Source: Thiohalomonas sp963783235 (GTDB lineage: Bacteria > Pseudomonadota > Gammaproteobacteria > Thiohalomonadales > Thiohalomonadaceae). From it: 64,000 bases of DNA. Shown here piece after piece: positions 55,953-62,893 of the stretch. The DNA is taken from assembly GCA_963783235.1 (NCBI GenBank), contig CAWAMN010000002.1:682001-746000 (forward strand), given 5' to 3'. A program made the position numbers and the translations under genes. The notes under the pieces were generated by a model, which had not been told where the DNA came from, did not search any database, and was given only the letters and a program-made list of their open reading frames with translations. Positions within the stretch are counted from its first letter, which is position 1; each line of letters starts with the position of its first letter.

Positions 55953-56336
55953 TCAAAAAAAACGATCGGAAAACAGCAGAGCCCAAATCACAGCGACATT
56001 GACCAAGGCCATGAAAACGGCGGCCGAACCGATATCCTTCGCTCGACCGGAAAGGGGGTGGTGTTCAACGCCAACGCGATCGACGACCGCTTCGATAGCG
56101 GAGTTGATCAGTTCGGCCACCAGCACCAGCAGCAGACTACCAATGAGCAGTGCCCGCTCGACCGCCGTCTGTCCCAGTAGCATGGCCGCCGGGATCATGA
56201 CGATCAGGGCGAACAGTTCGAGGCGAAAGGCCTCCTCGTAGGTGAAGGCTGCCCGCAGCCCTCTCATCGAATAACCGAAGGCCTGTAATACGTGACCGAC
56301 GCCCCGGCTGTCCGGCTTGTTGATTTCCGCTTTCAT
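55953..56336 (-). CDS. dgkA: Diacylglycerol kinase
   Basis: A 127-residue integral membrane kinase with three helices and the family motif AELINSAIEAVVDRVG. A basic/aromatic N-terminus (YSMRGLRAAFTYEEAFRLE) is typical. It recycles diacylglycerol to phosphatidic acid. Its ATG overlaps the gcvPB stop (ATGA), so it is translationally coupled to the glycine-cleavage operon, an unexpected partner. Confidence 0.92.
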   Translation of the reverse strand: MKAEINKPDSRGVGHVLQAFGYSMRGLRAAFTYEEAFRLELFALIVMIPAAMLLGQTAVERALLIGSLLLVLVAELINSAIEAVVDRVGVEHHPLSGRAKDIGSAAVFMALVNVAVIWALLFSDRFF

Positions 56337-57793
56337 TCGCCGGTCTCCGGCTTCCAGGTCAGGTCCAATTCGCGTGCGGCTTTGACATCATCCAGACGTT
56401 TGACCGGCAGGGTATGAGGCGCGGAATTGACGGTTTCCGGATTGTTTTGCGCCTCATCGCGAATCGCCGCCATCGCCGCGACAAAGGCGTCCAGCGTCTC
56501 GCGGCTCTCGGTCTCGGTGGGCTCGATAAGGAAACACTCCGGAACCAGCAGCGGGAAATAGGCGGTCGGCGCATGCTGACCGTAATCCAGCAGGCGCTTG
56601 GCAAAGTCCATGGCCGAGGTGCCGTACGCTTTCGCCTCCTTTTTCAGGGTGAGAACGAATTCGTGGGTGGCGCGCCGGTCGGGGAAGGCCATTTCAAAGC
56701 CCTCTTCTTTGAGACGGGCCATCAGGTAATTGGCATTCAGCGTGGAGAACCCGGCCACCCGTTCCATGCCCTCGCGACCCAGCATGCGGGCATAGACATA
56801 GGCGCGCAGCAGGACGCCGATATTGCCCATGAACGCCGAAAGGCGGCCGATACTCCGGGGGCGGTCGGCCTCGGTAACCCAACTGTATTCACGGTCATCG
56901 TAAACCACCATGGGCACCGGCAGGAACGGCTCCAGCCGTTCGCTGACCACCACCGGGCCGGCGCCCGGCCCGCCACCGCCGTGGGGGGTTGAGAAGGTCT
57001 TGTGGACGTTCAGGTGCACCACATCGAAACCCATGTCGCCGGGCTTTACCTTGCCGAGAATGGCGTTGAGATTGGCGCCGTCGTAATAGAGCAAACCGCC
57101 CGCCTCGTGGACGATCTTCGCGATCTCCAGAATGCGCCGCTCGAACACCCCCAGGGTGGAGGGATTGGTGAGCATGATGCCCGCGGTCTGCGGCCCGACC
57201 ACTTCACGCAGGGCGTCGACATTGACATCGCCATCCTGGTCGGTGGGGATCTCCCGCACTTTGTAGCCGCACATCACAGCGGTAGCCGGGTTGGTGCCAT
57301 GGGCCGCATCGGGCACCAGGATCTCGCTGCGGGTCTCATCGCCGCGCGCATCGTGATAGGCGCGGATCATCGCCACCCCGGCAAATTCGCCCTGGGCGCC
57401 CGCCATCGGGGTCAGGGAACAGGCGGCCATGCCGGTCACCTGCTTGAGCATGTCCTGCAGCTCAAAGAGGCAGGCCATCACTCCCTGCCCGTGGCTGGAG
57501 GCCGGGGCGAGGGGATGGCGCGCCAGAAAACCGGGCAACATCGCCAGCGAATTCGCCCCACGCGGGTTGTACTTCATGGTGCAGGAGCCCAGCGGATAGA
57601 ACTGCGTGTCGATGGAGAAATTCTTCTGCGACAGCCGCGTGTAGTGGCGCACCGCCTGCAGCTCCGATACCTCCGGCAGGGTCGGGCGCGACGTGCGGCG
57701 CAGATGCGCGGGAATGTCGTCCGCAGCCGGCGCCTCGGCCGGAGCCTGGGCGGCGTTGAAACGGCCCGGTTGGGATTGTTCGAAAATCAGCAT
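56333..57793 (-). CDS. gcvPB: Glycine dehydrogenase (decarboxylating) subunit 2
   Basis: A 486-residue C-terminal half of split P-protein. The pyridoxal phosphate lysine lies in NVHKTFSTPHGGGGPGAGP, and LGSCTMKYNPRGAN is typical of this subunit. With GcvPA it decarboxylates glycine and passes the aminomethyl group to GcvH. An 83-nt gap containing a perfect 11-bp inverted repeat separates it from gcvPA. Confidence 0.95.
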   Translation of the reverse strand: MLIFEQSQPGRFNAAQAPAEAPAADDIPAHLRRTSRPTLPEVSELQAVRHYTRLSQKNFSIDTQFYPLGSCTMKYNPRGANSLAMLPGFLARHPLAPASSHGQGVMACLFELQDMLKQVTGMAACSLTPMAGAQGEFAGVAMIRAYHDARGDETRSEILVPDAAHGTNPATAVMCGYKVREIPTDQDGDVNVDALREVVGPQTAGIMLTNPSTLGVFERRILEIAKIVHEAGGLLYYDGANLNAILGKVKPGDMGFDVVHLNVHKTFSTPHGGGGPGAGPVVVSERLEPFLPVPMVVYDDREYSWVTEADRPRSIGRLSAFMGNIGVLLRAYVYARMLGREGMERVAGFSTLNANYLMARLKEEGFEMAFPDRRATHEFVLTLKKEAKAYGTSAMDFAKRLLDYGQHAPTAYFPLLVPECFLIEPTETESRETLDAFVAAMAAIRDEAQNNPETVNSAPHTLPVKRLDDVKAARELDLTWKPETGE

Positions 57794-57806
57794 TTTCTTA
57801 GTTGCT

Positions 57807-57863
57807 AGTTGCGAGTGCCTGGTTGCGAGGGGGCGGCAGATGGGTCCCTAGCCACTCGCAACT
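57807..57863. repeat. Inverted repeat between gcvPA and gcvPB
   Basis: AGTTGCGAGTG at 57807-57817 is the exact complement of CACTCGCAACT at 57853-57863, with a 35-nt loop that holds a further GTTGCGAG. It fills most of the intercistronic gap and may shape mRNA stability between the two subunit genes. Confidence 0.7.
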
Positions 57864-57876
57864 CTCCACTGGTTAC

Positions 57877-59286
57877 TCAGATAGTGCCTTCCGGCGGCCT
57901 CAATTTGGTGCACGCCGGCCCGCGGTTGCGATCGAGGATCCGCGCCAAATGGCGGCCGTATTCCTCGATATCCTCCTCACCGTGCTTCTCGGTGGCGCAC
58001 ACCAGGATGCAGTTCTCCAGCTCCGGGTAATCCTCGGCCAGCGGATAGCCGGCCAGGACGTCCTGTACGCCCAGAGCCCGAACCACGCGCTCCACCGGCA
58101 CCGGCAGACGCAGTACCGCTTCGTGGAACATCGGCCCTTCGAAGACCCGCTCGACCCCTTCGACGGCCGTCAGGCGTTCAATGAGGGTACGCGTATTGGC
58201 GTGGCAGGCGCCGGCGACGCGCTCCAGCCCCTGCGGGCCGAGCAGCGCCATGTGAATGGTGGCGGCGGCGGCCATCAGCCCCTGATTGGTGCAGATGTTC
58301 GACGTGGCCTTGGAGCGACGGATATGCTGCTCCCGGGCCTGCAGGGTCAGGGTGTAGCCGGGCCGTCCCTCGGTATCCACGGTCTTGCCGACGACGCGCC
58401 CGGGCATCTGTCGGACGTAGGCCTGTTTGCAAGCCATGAAGCCGAAGTAAGGGCCGCCCGAGGCGAGCGGCGCCCCGAGGGGCTGTCCCTCGCCGCAGGC
58501 GATGTCGGCGCCCTTGCTGCCCCATTGGCCGGGCGGCTTGAGCAGCGCCAGCGCGACCGGGTTGACCACCGCAATGGCGAGCGCGCCGTGGTCGTGTGCC
58601 CAATCGACCAGGGCGTCCACCTCTTCCAGGCGGCCGAAGAAGTTCGGCTGGGGGATGACCACCGCGGCGATGCCCTCTTCGAGCAGTGGCTCGAGCGATT
58701 CCACGGCGATGATTCCGGATTCGGGCTCGTAGGGGACGTCGATCAGCTCGATGCCCTGATTGCGCACGATGGTATGCACCGTCTGGCGGTAGGCCGGATG
58801 CACCGTGGCGGGCATGAGGATGCGCTTCGATTGGGCCTTGCGGTTGGCCCGCACCGCCATCAGCACCGCCTCGGCCAGCGCCGAGGCGCCGTCGTAGAGC
58901 GAGGCGTTGGAGACCTCCAGCCCGTTGAGGCCGGCAATCATGGTTTGGAATTCATAGACCAGCTGAAGCGTGCCCTGGCTCGCCTCCGCCTGGTAGGGCG
59001 TGTAGGCGGAGTAGAACTCGCCGCGGGTGACGATCTCCCAGACCGCGGCCGGCACGTGATGGTCGTAGGCACCGGCGCCGATAAAGCAGGCGGGCAGCCC
59101 GTCCTCGGCGGCGCGCTCCTGCATCAGCCGCCCGATCGCCATCTCGCTCATGCCGGGCGCGAGCTCATTCAAGCCATCGCTGCGCAGCTCCGCCGGGATC
59201 TCTTCGAACAGGGTCTCGATGCTGTCGACGCCGACCGCCTCCAGCATCGCCTTCACATCGGCCTCGGTATGGGGGATAAACGGCAT
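57877..59286 (-). CDS. gcvPA: Glycine dehydrogenase (decarboxylating) subunit 1
   Basis: A 469-residue N-terminal half of split P-protein, starting MPFIPHTEADVKAMLEAVGV. Typical segments are SAYTPYQAEASQGTLQLVYEFQ, NASLYDGASALAEA and GEGQPLGAPLASGGPYFGF. It forms the active P-protein with GcvPB. ATG 59286 lies 1 nt after the gcvH stop; the frame open further upstream belongs to gcvH. Confidence 0.95.
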   Translation of the reverse strand: MPFIPHTEADVKAMLEAVGVDSIETLFEEIPAELRSDGLNELAPGMSEMAIGRLMQERAAEDGLPACFIGAGAYDHHVPAAVWEIVTRGEFYSAYTPYQAEASQGTLQLVYEFQTMIAGLNGLEVSNASLYDGASALAEAVLMAVRANRKAQSKRILMPATVHPAYRQTVHTIVRNQGIELIDVPYEPESGIIAVESLEPLLEEGIAAVVIPQPNFFGRLEEVDALVDWAHDHGALAIAVVNPVALALLKPPGQWGSKGADIACGEGQPLGAPLASGGPYFGFMACKQAYVRQMPGRVVGKTVDTEGRPGYTLTLQAREQHIRRSKATSNICTNQGLMAAAATIHMALLGPQGLERVAGACHANTRTLIERLTAVEGVERVFEGPMFHEAVLRLPVPVERVVRALGVQDVLAGYPLAEDYPELENCILVCATEKHGEEDIEEYGRHLARILDRNRGPACTKLRPPEGTI

Positions 59287-59287
59287 C

Positions 59288-59674
59288 TCAGTGCTCTTCT
59301 TCGGCCACCGCGCTGTAGGCGTCCGCGTCCATGAGCGCGGAGAGGTCGCCCGAGGGTCGCATGCGGAACAGCCAGCCGTCACCGTAAGGGTCTTTATTGA
59401 CCTGCTCCGGGGCATCGGCCAGCGCCTCATTCACGGCGGTGATCTGACCATCCACCGGGGCGTAGACGTCGGAAGCGGCCTTCACCGATTCCACCACGGC
59501 ACAGTCGTCGTTGGCGCTCACCTCCGCGCCCTCCTCGGGCAGCTCGACAAAGACCATGTCGCCGAGCAGCTCCTGGGCATGATCAGTGACGCCCACGGTA
59601 ATGGTGCCGTCATCTTCGCTGCGGACCCATTCGTGGGATTTGGTGTACTTCAGTTCGGTGGGCACATTGCTCAT
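59288..59674 (-). CDS. gcvH: Glycine cleavage system H protein
   Basis: A 128-residue lipoyl carrier protein. The lipoylated lysine is in ESVKAASDVYAPV, and KSHEWVRSEDDGTITVGVTDHAQ is the usual N-terminal region. It shuttles the aminomethyl group between P, T and L proteins. ATG 59674 (MSNVPTELKYT) follows GGGAGAA. LipA, which makes its cofactor, is encoded in the same operon. Confidence 0.96.
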   Translation of the reverse strand: MSNVPTELKYTKSHEWVRSEDDGTITVGVTDHAQELLGDMVFVELPEEGAEVSANDDCAVVESVKAASDVYAPVDGQITAVNEALADAPEQVNKDPYGDGWLFRMRPSGDLSALMDADAYSAVAEEEH

Positions 59675-59789
59675 CGTTGTTCTCCCTGCCGGTTCAATTC
59701 GGTTACGGGCGACGGCCCGGGGCACGCCAAAGCGTGACACCGTTCGGCCGAGGCTTCAATTGGACAACTCTTTCCTACAAACGGCTGTC

Positions 59790-59813
59790 GTGGGAGCGGC
59801 ATCCCTGCCGCGA
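59790..59813 (+). repeat. REP-like palindromic element, copy A
   Basis: Starts GTGGGAGCGGCAT and ends TGCCGCGA, the general form of proteobacterial REP sequences. Together with copy B, in inverted orientation 34 nt away, it makes a BIME-like pair. Confidence 0.7.
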
Positions 59814-59847
59814 AAAACCGCCCCGGAAGGCTTGTGCCCTCCGCAGT

Positions 59848-59870
59848 TCGCGGCAAGATGCCGCTCCCAC
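59848..59870 (-). repeat. REP-like palindromic element, copy B
   Basis: Starts TCGCGGCAAGATG and ends CCGCTCCCAC; identical over 23 nt to copy C at 62867-62889. It is inverted with respect to copy A. Confidence 0.75.
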
Positions 59871-59999
59871 GGGTGCCTGGCAGGCTTTGAAAAACTTCCT
59901 CTCCAGCGGGAGAGGGTGAATTCAAACCATCCCCGCCAAACCACAAAATCAAAGAAGAGCACTCTCCCTGCCCTCTTTGCTCTTTGTGGCTAAAAATCC

Positions 60000-61085
60000 T
60001 CAAACCGCCGCCTTACCCCCACGAACAAACGGAGGCTTCACAACCCGCGCGGCCAACCGCCGGCCACGGATCTCGACCTCGACCCGCTCGGCATCACCGG
60101 AGGGAATCCGCGCCAGCGCAATGGCAACACCGATGGTCGGCGCAAAGCTGCCGCTGGTGGTCTCACCTTCTCCCAGTCCCTCGGCAAAGACCTTCTGGTG
60201 GGGGCGCAGGACACCTTTGTCCTCCAGCACCAGCCCCACCAACTTCGCCGCAGGCCCCGCCTTGCGCTGCTCATCGAGCACCGGGCGGCCAATGAAATCC
60301 CGGTCCGCAGGCTCGAACGCCACGGTCCAACCCAGGCCCGACTCCAGAGGTGAGACATCCTCGTTCATGTCCTGGCCGTAAAGATTCAGGCCGGCCTCAA
60401 GGCGCAAGGTGTCGCGGGCGCCGAGGCCGCATGGAACCACACCGGCCTCATGGAGACGACGCCAGATATCTTCCGCCCCGTCCGCCGGCAGGACCATCTC
60501 ATAACCGTCCTCGCCGGTGTAGCCGGTACGGGCAATGAAGATGTCGTCCACCTCCAGGGCATTGAAACGCTTCAGGTCGCGCGCAGGCTCGATGATATCG
60601 CCGAGAACGGCATGCACCTTCCCCCGCGCCTCCGGCCCCTGCACCGCAATCATCGCCAGGTCGTCCCGCTCGACCACCTCTACGCCGTAGTCGTCGGCGA
60701 AACGGCGCAGCCAGGCGATATCCTTCTCCCGGGTCCCTGCATTCACCACCAACCGGTACCAGAGATCATCGAGGTAGTAGACGATCAGATCATCAATCAC
60801 CCCGCCGCGCTCATTGAGCATGCAGGTATAGAGCGCCTTGCCGGGCGCGCCATCGAGCCGGGCCACATCATTGGCCAGCAGATAGCGCAGATACTCCCGC
60901 GCCCTGGCGCCCTCCACATCCACCACGCACATGTGGGAGACATCGAACATCCCCGCCCCACGGCGCACCGCATGATGCTCCTCGATCTGCGAACCGTAGT
61001 GGATCGGCATATCCCAGCCGGCGAAATCCACCATCTTCGCCCCCAGCGCCACATGCTGGTCGTAAAGCGGTGTCCTCTTACCCAA
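60000..61085 (-). CDS. gcvT: Glycine cleavage system aminomethyltransferase T
   Basis: A 361-residue T-protein. The N-terminus GKRTPLYDQHVALGAKMVDF matches the family when a TTG at 61085 is used as start, preceded by GGGAGAG; ATG codons further upstream would add unrelated residues. FAGWDMPIHYGSQIEEH and RTGYTGEDGYEMVLP are folate and substrate-site signatures. It transfers the methylene group from GcvH to tetrahydrofolate and releases ammonia. Confidence 0.93.
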   Translation of the reverse strand: MGKRTPLYDQHVALGAKMVDFAGWDMPIHYGSQIEEHHAVRRGAGMFDVSHMCVVDVEGARAREYLRYLLANDVARLDGAPGKALYTCMLNERGGVIDDLIVYYLDDLWYRLVVNAGTREKDIAWLRRFADDYGVEVVERDDLAMIAVQGPEARGKVHAVLGDIIEPARDLKRFNALEVDDIFIARTGYTGEDGYEMVLPADGAEDIWRRLHEAGVVPCGLGARDTLRLEAGLNLYGQDMNEDVSPLESGLGWTVAFEPADRDFIGRPVLDEQRKAGPAAKLVGLVLEDKGVLRPHQKVFAEGLGEGETTSGSFAPTIGVAIALARIPSGDAERVEVEIRGRRLAARVVKPPFVRGGKAAV

Positions 61086-61111
61086 TCTTCTCTCCCGATC
61101 TTTTGAACATC

Positions 61112-61157
61112 TGCCGCAGAGGTGCGCCTTCTCCCAAACCTCTGCACCTCCGCGGCA
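61112..61157. repeat. Hairpin with two alternative pairings between lipA and gcvT
   Basis: One fold pairs TGCCGC and GGTGC with GCACC and GCGGCA. A competing fold pairs GCAGAGGT (61116-61123) with ACCTCTGC (61138-61145). It occupies most of the 80-nt lipA-gcvT gap. Confidence 0.6.
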
Positions 61158-61165
61158 AATGGCCA

Positions 61166-62059
61166 TCATTCCTCTGCATGATATGAACTCCGCACCATCG
61201 CCCCCGCCTTCACCCAACGGAATCCAAGGGCCTTGGCCTCCGCCTCGTAGGCCGCAAAGGTCTCCGGATGGATATACTCCTTCACCGGCAGGTGAAATTT
61301 GGTCGGTCGCAGATACTGGCCCAACGCGAGGCGATCGACACCCACCCCTCGCAGGTCCCGCATCACTCCGACCACCTCATCAAAGTTCTCGCCCAGCCCC
61401 AACATGAGGGCCGACTTGGTTTCCCAATGCGCCGCTTCACCCGCCAGCGCCAAAAGCCGCAGAGAGCGCTCGTACTTCGCCCCCTTGCGCACATGGCGAT
61501 AGAGTGAAGGCACCGTCTCGACATTGTGGCCCCACACCAGCCGGTTACCCCCAAGCGCCCCCACAATCCGCTCAATGGCCGCTTCCTGGCACTCCCGAAA
61601 ATCCGGAGTGAGCACTTCCAAACCGATAGCGGGCCGCCGCGCCAGCAACTCCCGGCAGGTGTCGGCGAAAATGCCGGCGCCGCCATCCTCCAGGTCATCG
61701 CGATTGACCGAGGTCAGCACCACATAATCCAACCCCAGGCGCTGCACAGCCTCCGCCACCCGAGCCGGCTCGCCGGCATCGGTCGCCCCCGGGCGCCCCG
61801 TCTTCACGGCGCAGAAGCCGCAGGCCCGGGTACAGGTATCCCCCAGGAGCATGAAGGTGGCCGTACCGCGGCTCCAGCACTCCCCCTGGTTGGGACAGCG
61901 CGCCTCTTCACAGACCGTATGCAGACCCGATCCGTGAACGGCCCCCGCGGTCGAGCCGTAGGCCCCGCCCCCCAGCGACTGACGGATCCAGGTCGGCATC
62001 CGCCCGGCATTGGGCTCCGCCGAATGGTCAAATACGGGGATGACAGTTTCGCGTGGCAT
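61166..62059 (-). CDS. lipA: Lipoyl synthase
   Basis: A 297-residue radical SAM enzyme. The auxiliary cluster motif is CEEARCPNQGEC and the SAM cluster motif is CTRACGFC. It inserts sulfur into octanoyl groups on GcvH and 2-oxoacid dehydrogenases. ATG 62059 (MPRETVIPVFD) is chosen over a GTG 27 nt upstream. It is the first gene behind the glycine riboswitch, a place that links cofactor supply to glycine cleavage. Confidence 0.94.
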   Translation of the reverse strand: MPRETVIPVFDHSAEPNAGRMPTWIRQSLGGGAYGSTAGAVHGSGLHTVCEEARCPNQGECWSRGTATFMLLGDTCTRACGFCAVKTGRPGATDAGEPARVAEAVQRLGLDYVVLTSVNRDDLEDGGAGIFADTCRELLARRPAIGLEVLTPDFRECQEAAIERIVGALGGNRLVWGHNVETVPSLYRHVRKGAKYERSLRLLALAGEAAHWETKSALMLGLGENFDEVVGVMRDLRGVGVDRLALGQYLRPTKFHLPVKEYIHPETFAAYEAEAKALGFRWVKAGAMVRSSYHAEE

Positions 62060-62139
62060 CGCTAATGTCCCGAAATTCAAAAGCACTACTGACAGAGTAG
62101 ATGGCGCTCTTGTTCACACAGGCGCCAAGCGTCAGGCAT

Positions 62140-62183
62140 AAAAAAAGGGCGACAGAAAACGTTTTTGCGTTTTTCTGTCGCCC
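62140..62183 (-). terminator. Intrinsic terminator of the glycine riboswitch
   Basis: On the minus strand GGGCGACAGAAAA (62183-62171) pairs perfectly with TTTTCTGTCGCCC (62159-62147) around an 11-nt loop, followed by seven U. The first bases of the stem abut the 3' end of the second glycine aptamer, the usual layout of a transcriptional switch. Confidence 0.9.
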
Positions 62184-62347
62184 CTCTGTCCTTTCACCTG
62201 AGAGTTTTCTCTCTCCGTCGGTGGGCGCTTACGCCTCTCTCCAGAGTCGACCAGCCTTCCCGCGGTCCTTCTGCCTGAGCGATTCCGGGCGGGTTGCGCC
62301 TTCGGCGGCGGCCATCGAGGCCGAAACCTCTGCCGCGCTCTCCCGCG
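62184..62347 (-). promoter_or_regulatory. Tandem glycine riboswitch
   Basis: Two glycine aptamers read on the minus strand. Aptamer 1 (62347-62261) contains GGGAGAG, GCCGAAGGCGCAA and CTCAGGCAGAAGGACCGCG. Aptamer 2 (62246-62184) contains CTCTGGAGAG, CACCGACGGAG and CTCTCAGGTGAAAGGACAGA. A short linker (62260-62247) joins them. Together with the terminator it should let lipA and the gcv genes be read when glycine is abundant, as known for gcvT riboswitches. Confidence 0.93.
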
Positions 62348-62370
62348 GGGAGCATGGGGTCGAACGGGAG

Positions 62371-62399
62371 ACTATACCGCTTCACTCAGGCTTTTGAAA
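62371..62399 (-). promoter_or_regulatory. Possible promoter of the glycine operon
   Basis: A -10-like TATAGT (62376-62371) lies just before the first aptamer, with a poor -35 (TTTCAA) 17 nt upstream. The distance puts the transcript start about 15 nt before aptamer 1. Confidence 0.4.
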
Positions 62400-62893
62400 G
62401 AAAGAGCCAACCGGCCCGATACTCCCGACCGCTCTCCTATTCCAAGAACGGTCTCTCCCTACCGGTTTTCCAGGAATGGCAGTAGCGGCCCAAAGCTGCC
62501 TATCGCCCCAAAGGCCCTCGCACGTTCGCTGATTCCGCAAAAGAGGACATTCAACGCTCCGGCTTGAGGCGACAAAGGAAGCGCGGCCGAATTCTAGCCC
62601 TCCGATTTTCACGATGTTCCCGGTTATAGATCCAACCGGAACCACGGGGGACCAAAACTGGAACTTAAAGTTTCGAAGTTGCTTGGATACCTGTCTGCGT
62701 ATGCCCTTTGTCGCTCGTATTCGGGCCACCGTTCAATAGAGCACCCCGCGAATATGGGTTGTTACATCGCACTCACCCGACCCGGGTTCATTCACGGGTA
62801 AGCGCTCAGAATTCCAACCAACAGGGATAGGGTCGGCTTTCAGCCGCGATAGCGGTGGCCGAGTCTTCGCGGCAAGATGCCGCTCCCACCGGG
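62400..62893. other. Intergenic region without recognised gene
   Basis: About 490 nt between the glycine operon promoter and the P-type ATPase. I see no credible coding region or RNA; only a REP-like element (62867-62889) near the ATPase stop. Confidence 0.55.
62867..62889 (-). repeat. REP-like palindromic element, copy C
   Basis: Identical over 23 nt to copy B at 59848-59870. It sits 5 nt beyond the P-type ATPase stop, a usual place for REP elements that end or protect mRNAs. Confidence 0.75.

Larger units (their letters stand above)
59675..59999. other. gcvT-gcvH spacer with REP-like pair
   Basis: A 325-nt intercistronic gap without a gene. It holds two REP-like palindromes in opposite orientation (59790-59813 and 59848-59870), a short CCTCTCC/GGGAGAGG stem near 59898-59915, and an imperfect CCACAAA/TTTGTGG inverted repeat close to the gcvT stop. 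Confidence 0.65.

Noticed and set aside
57802..59334. 510-codon plus-strand frame
   Set aside because: It is the antisense of gcvPA; no recognisable domain and no proper start.
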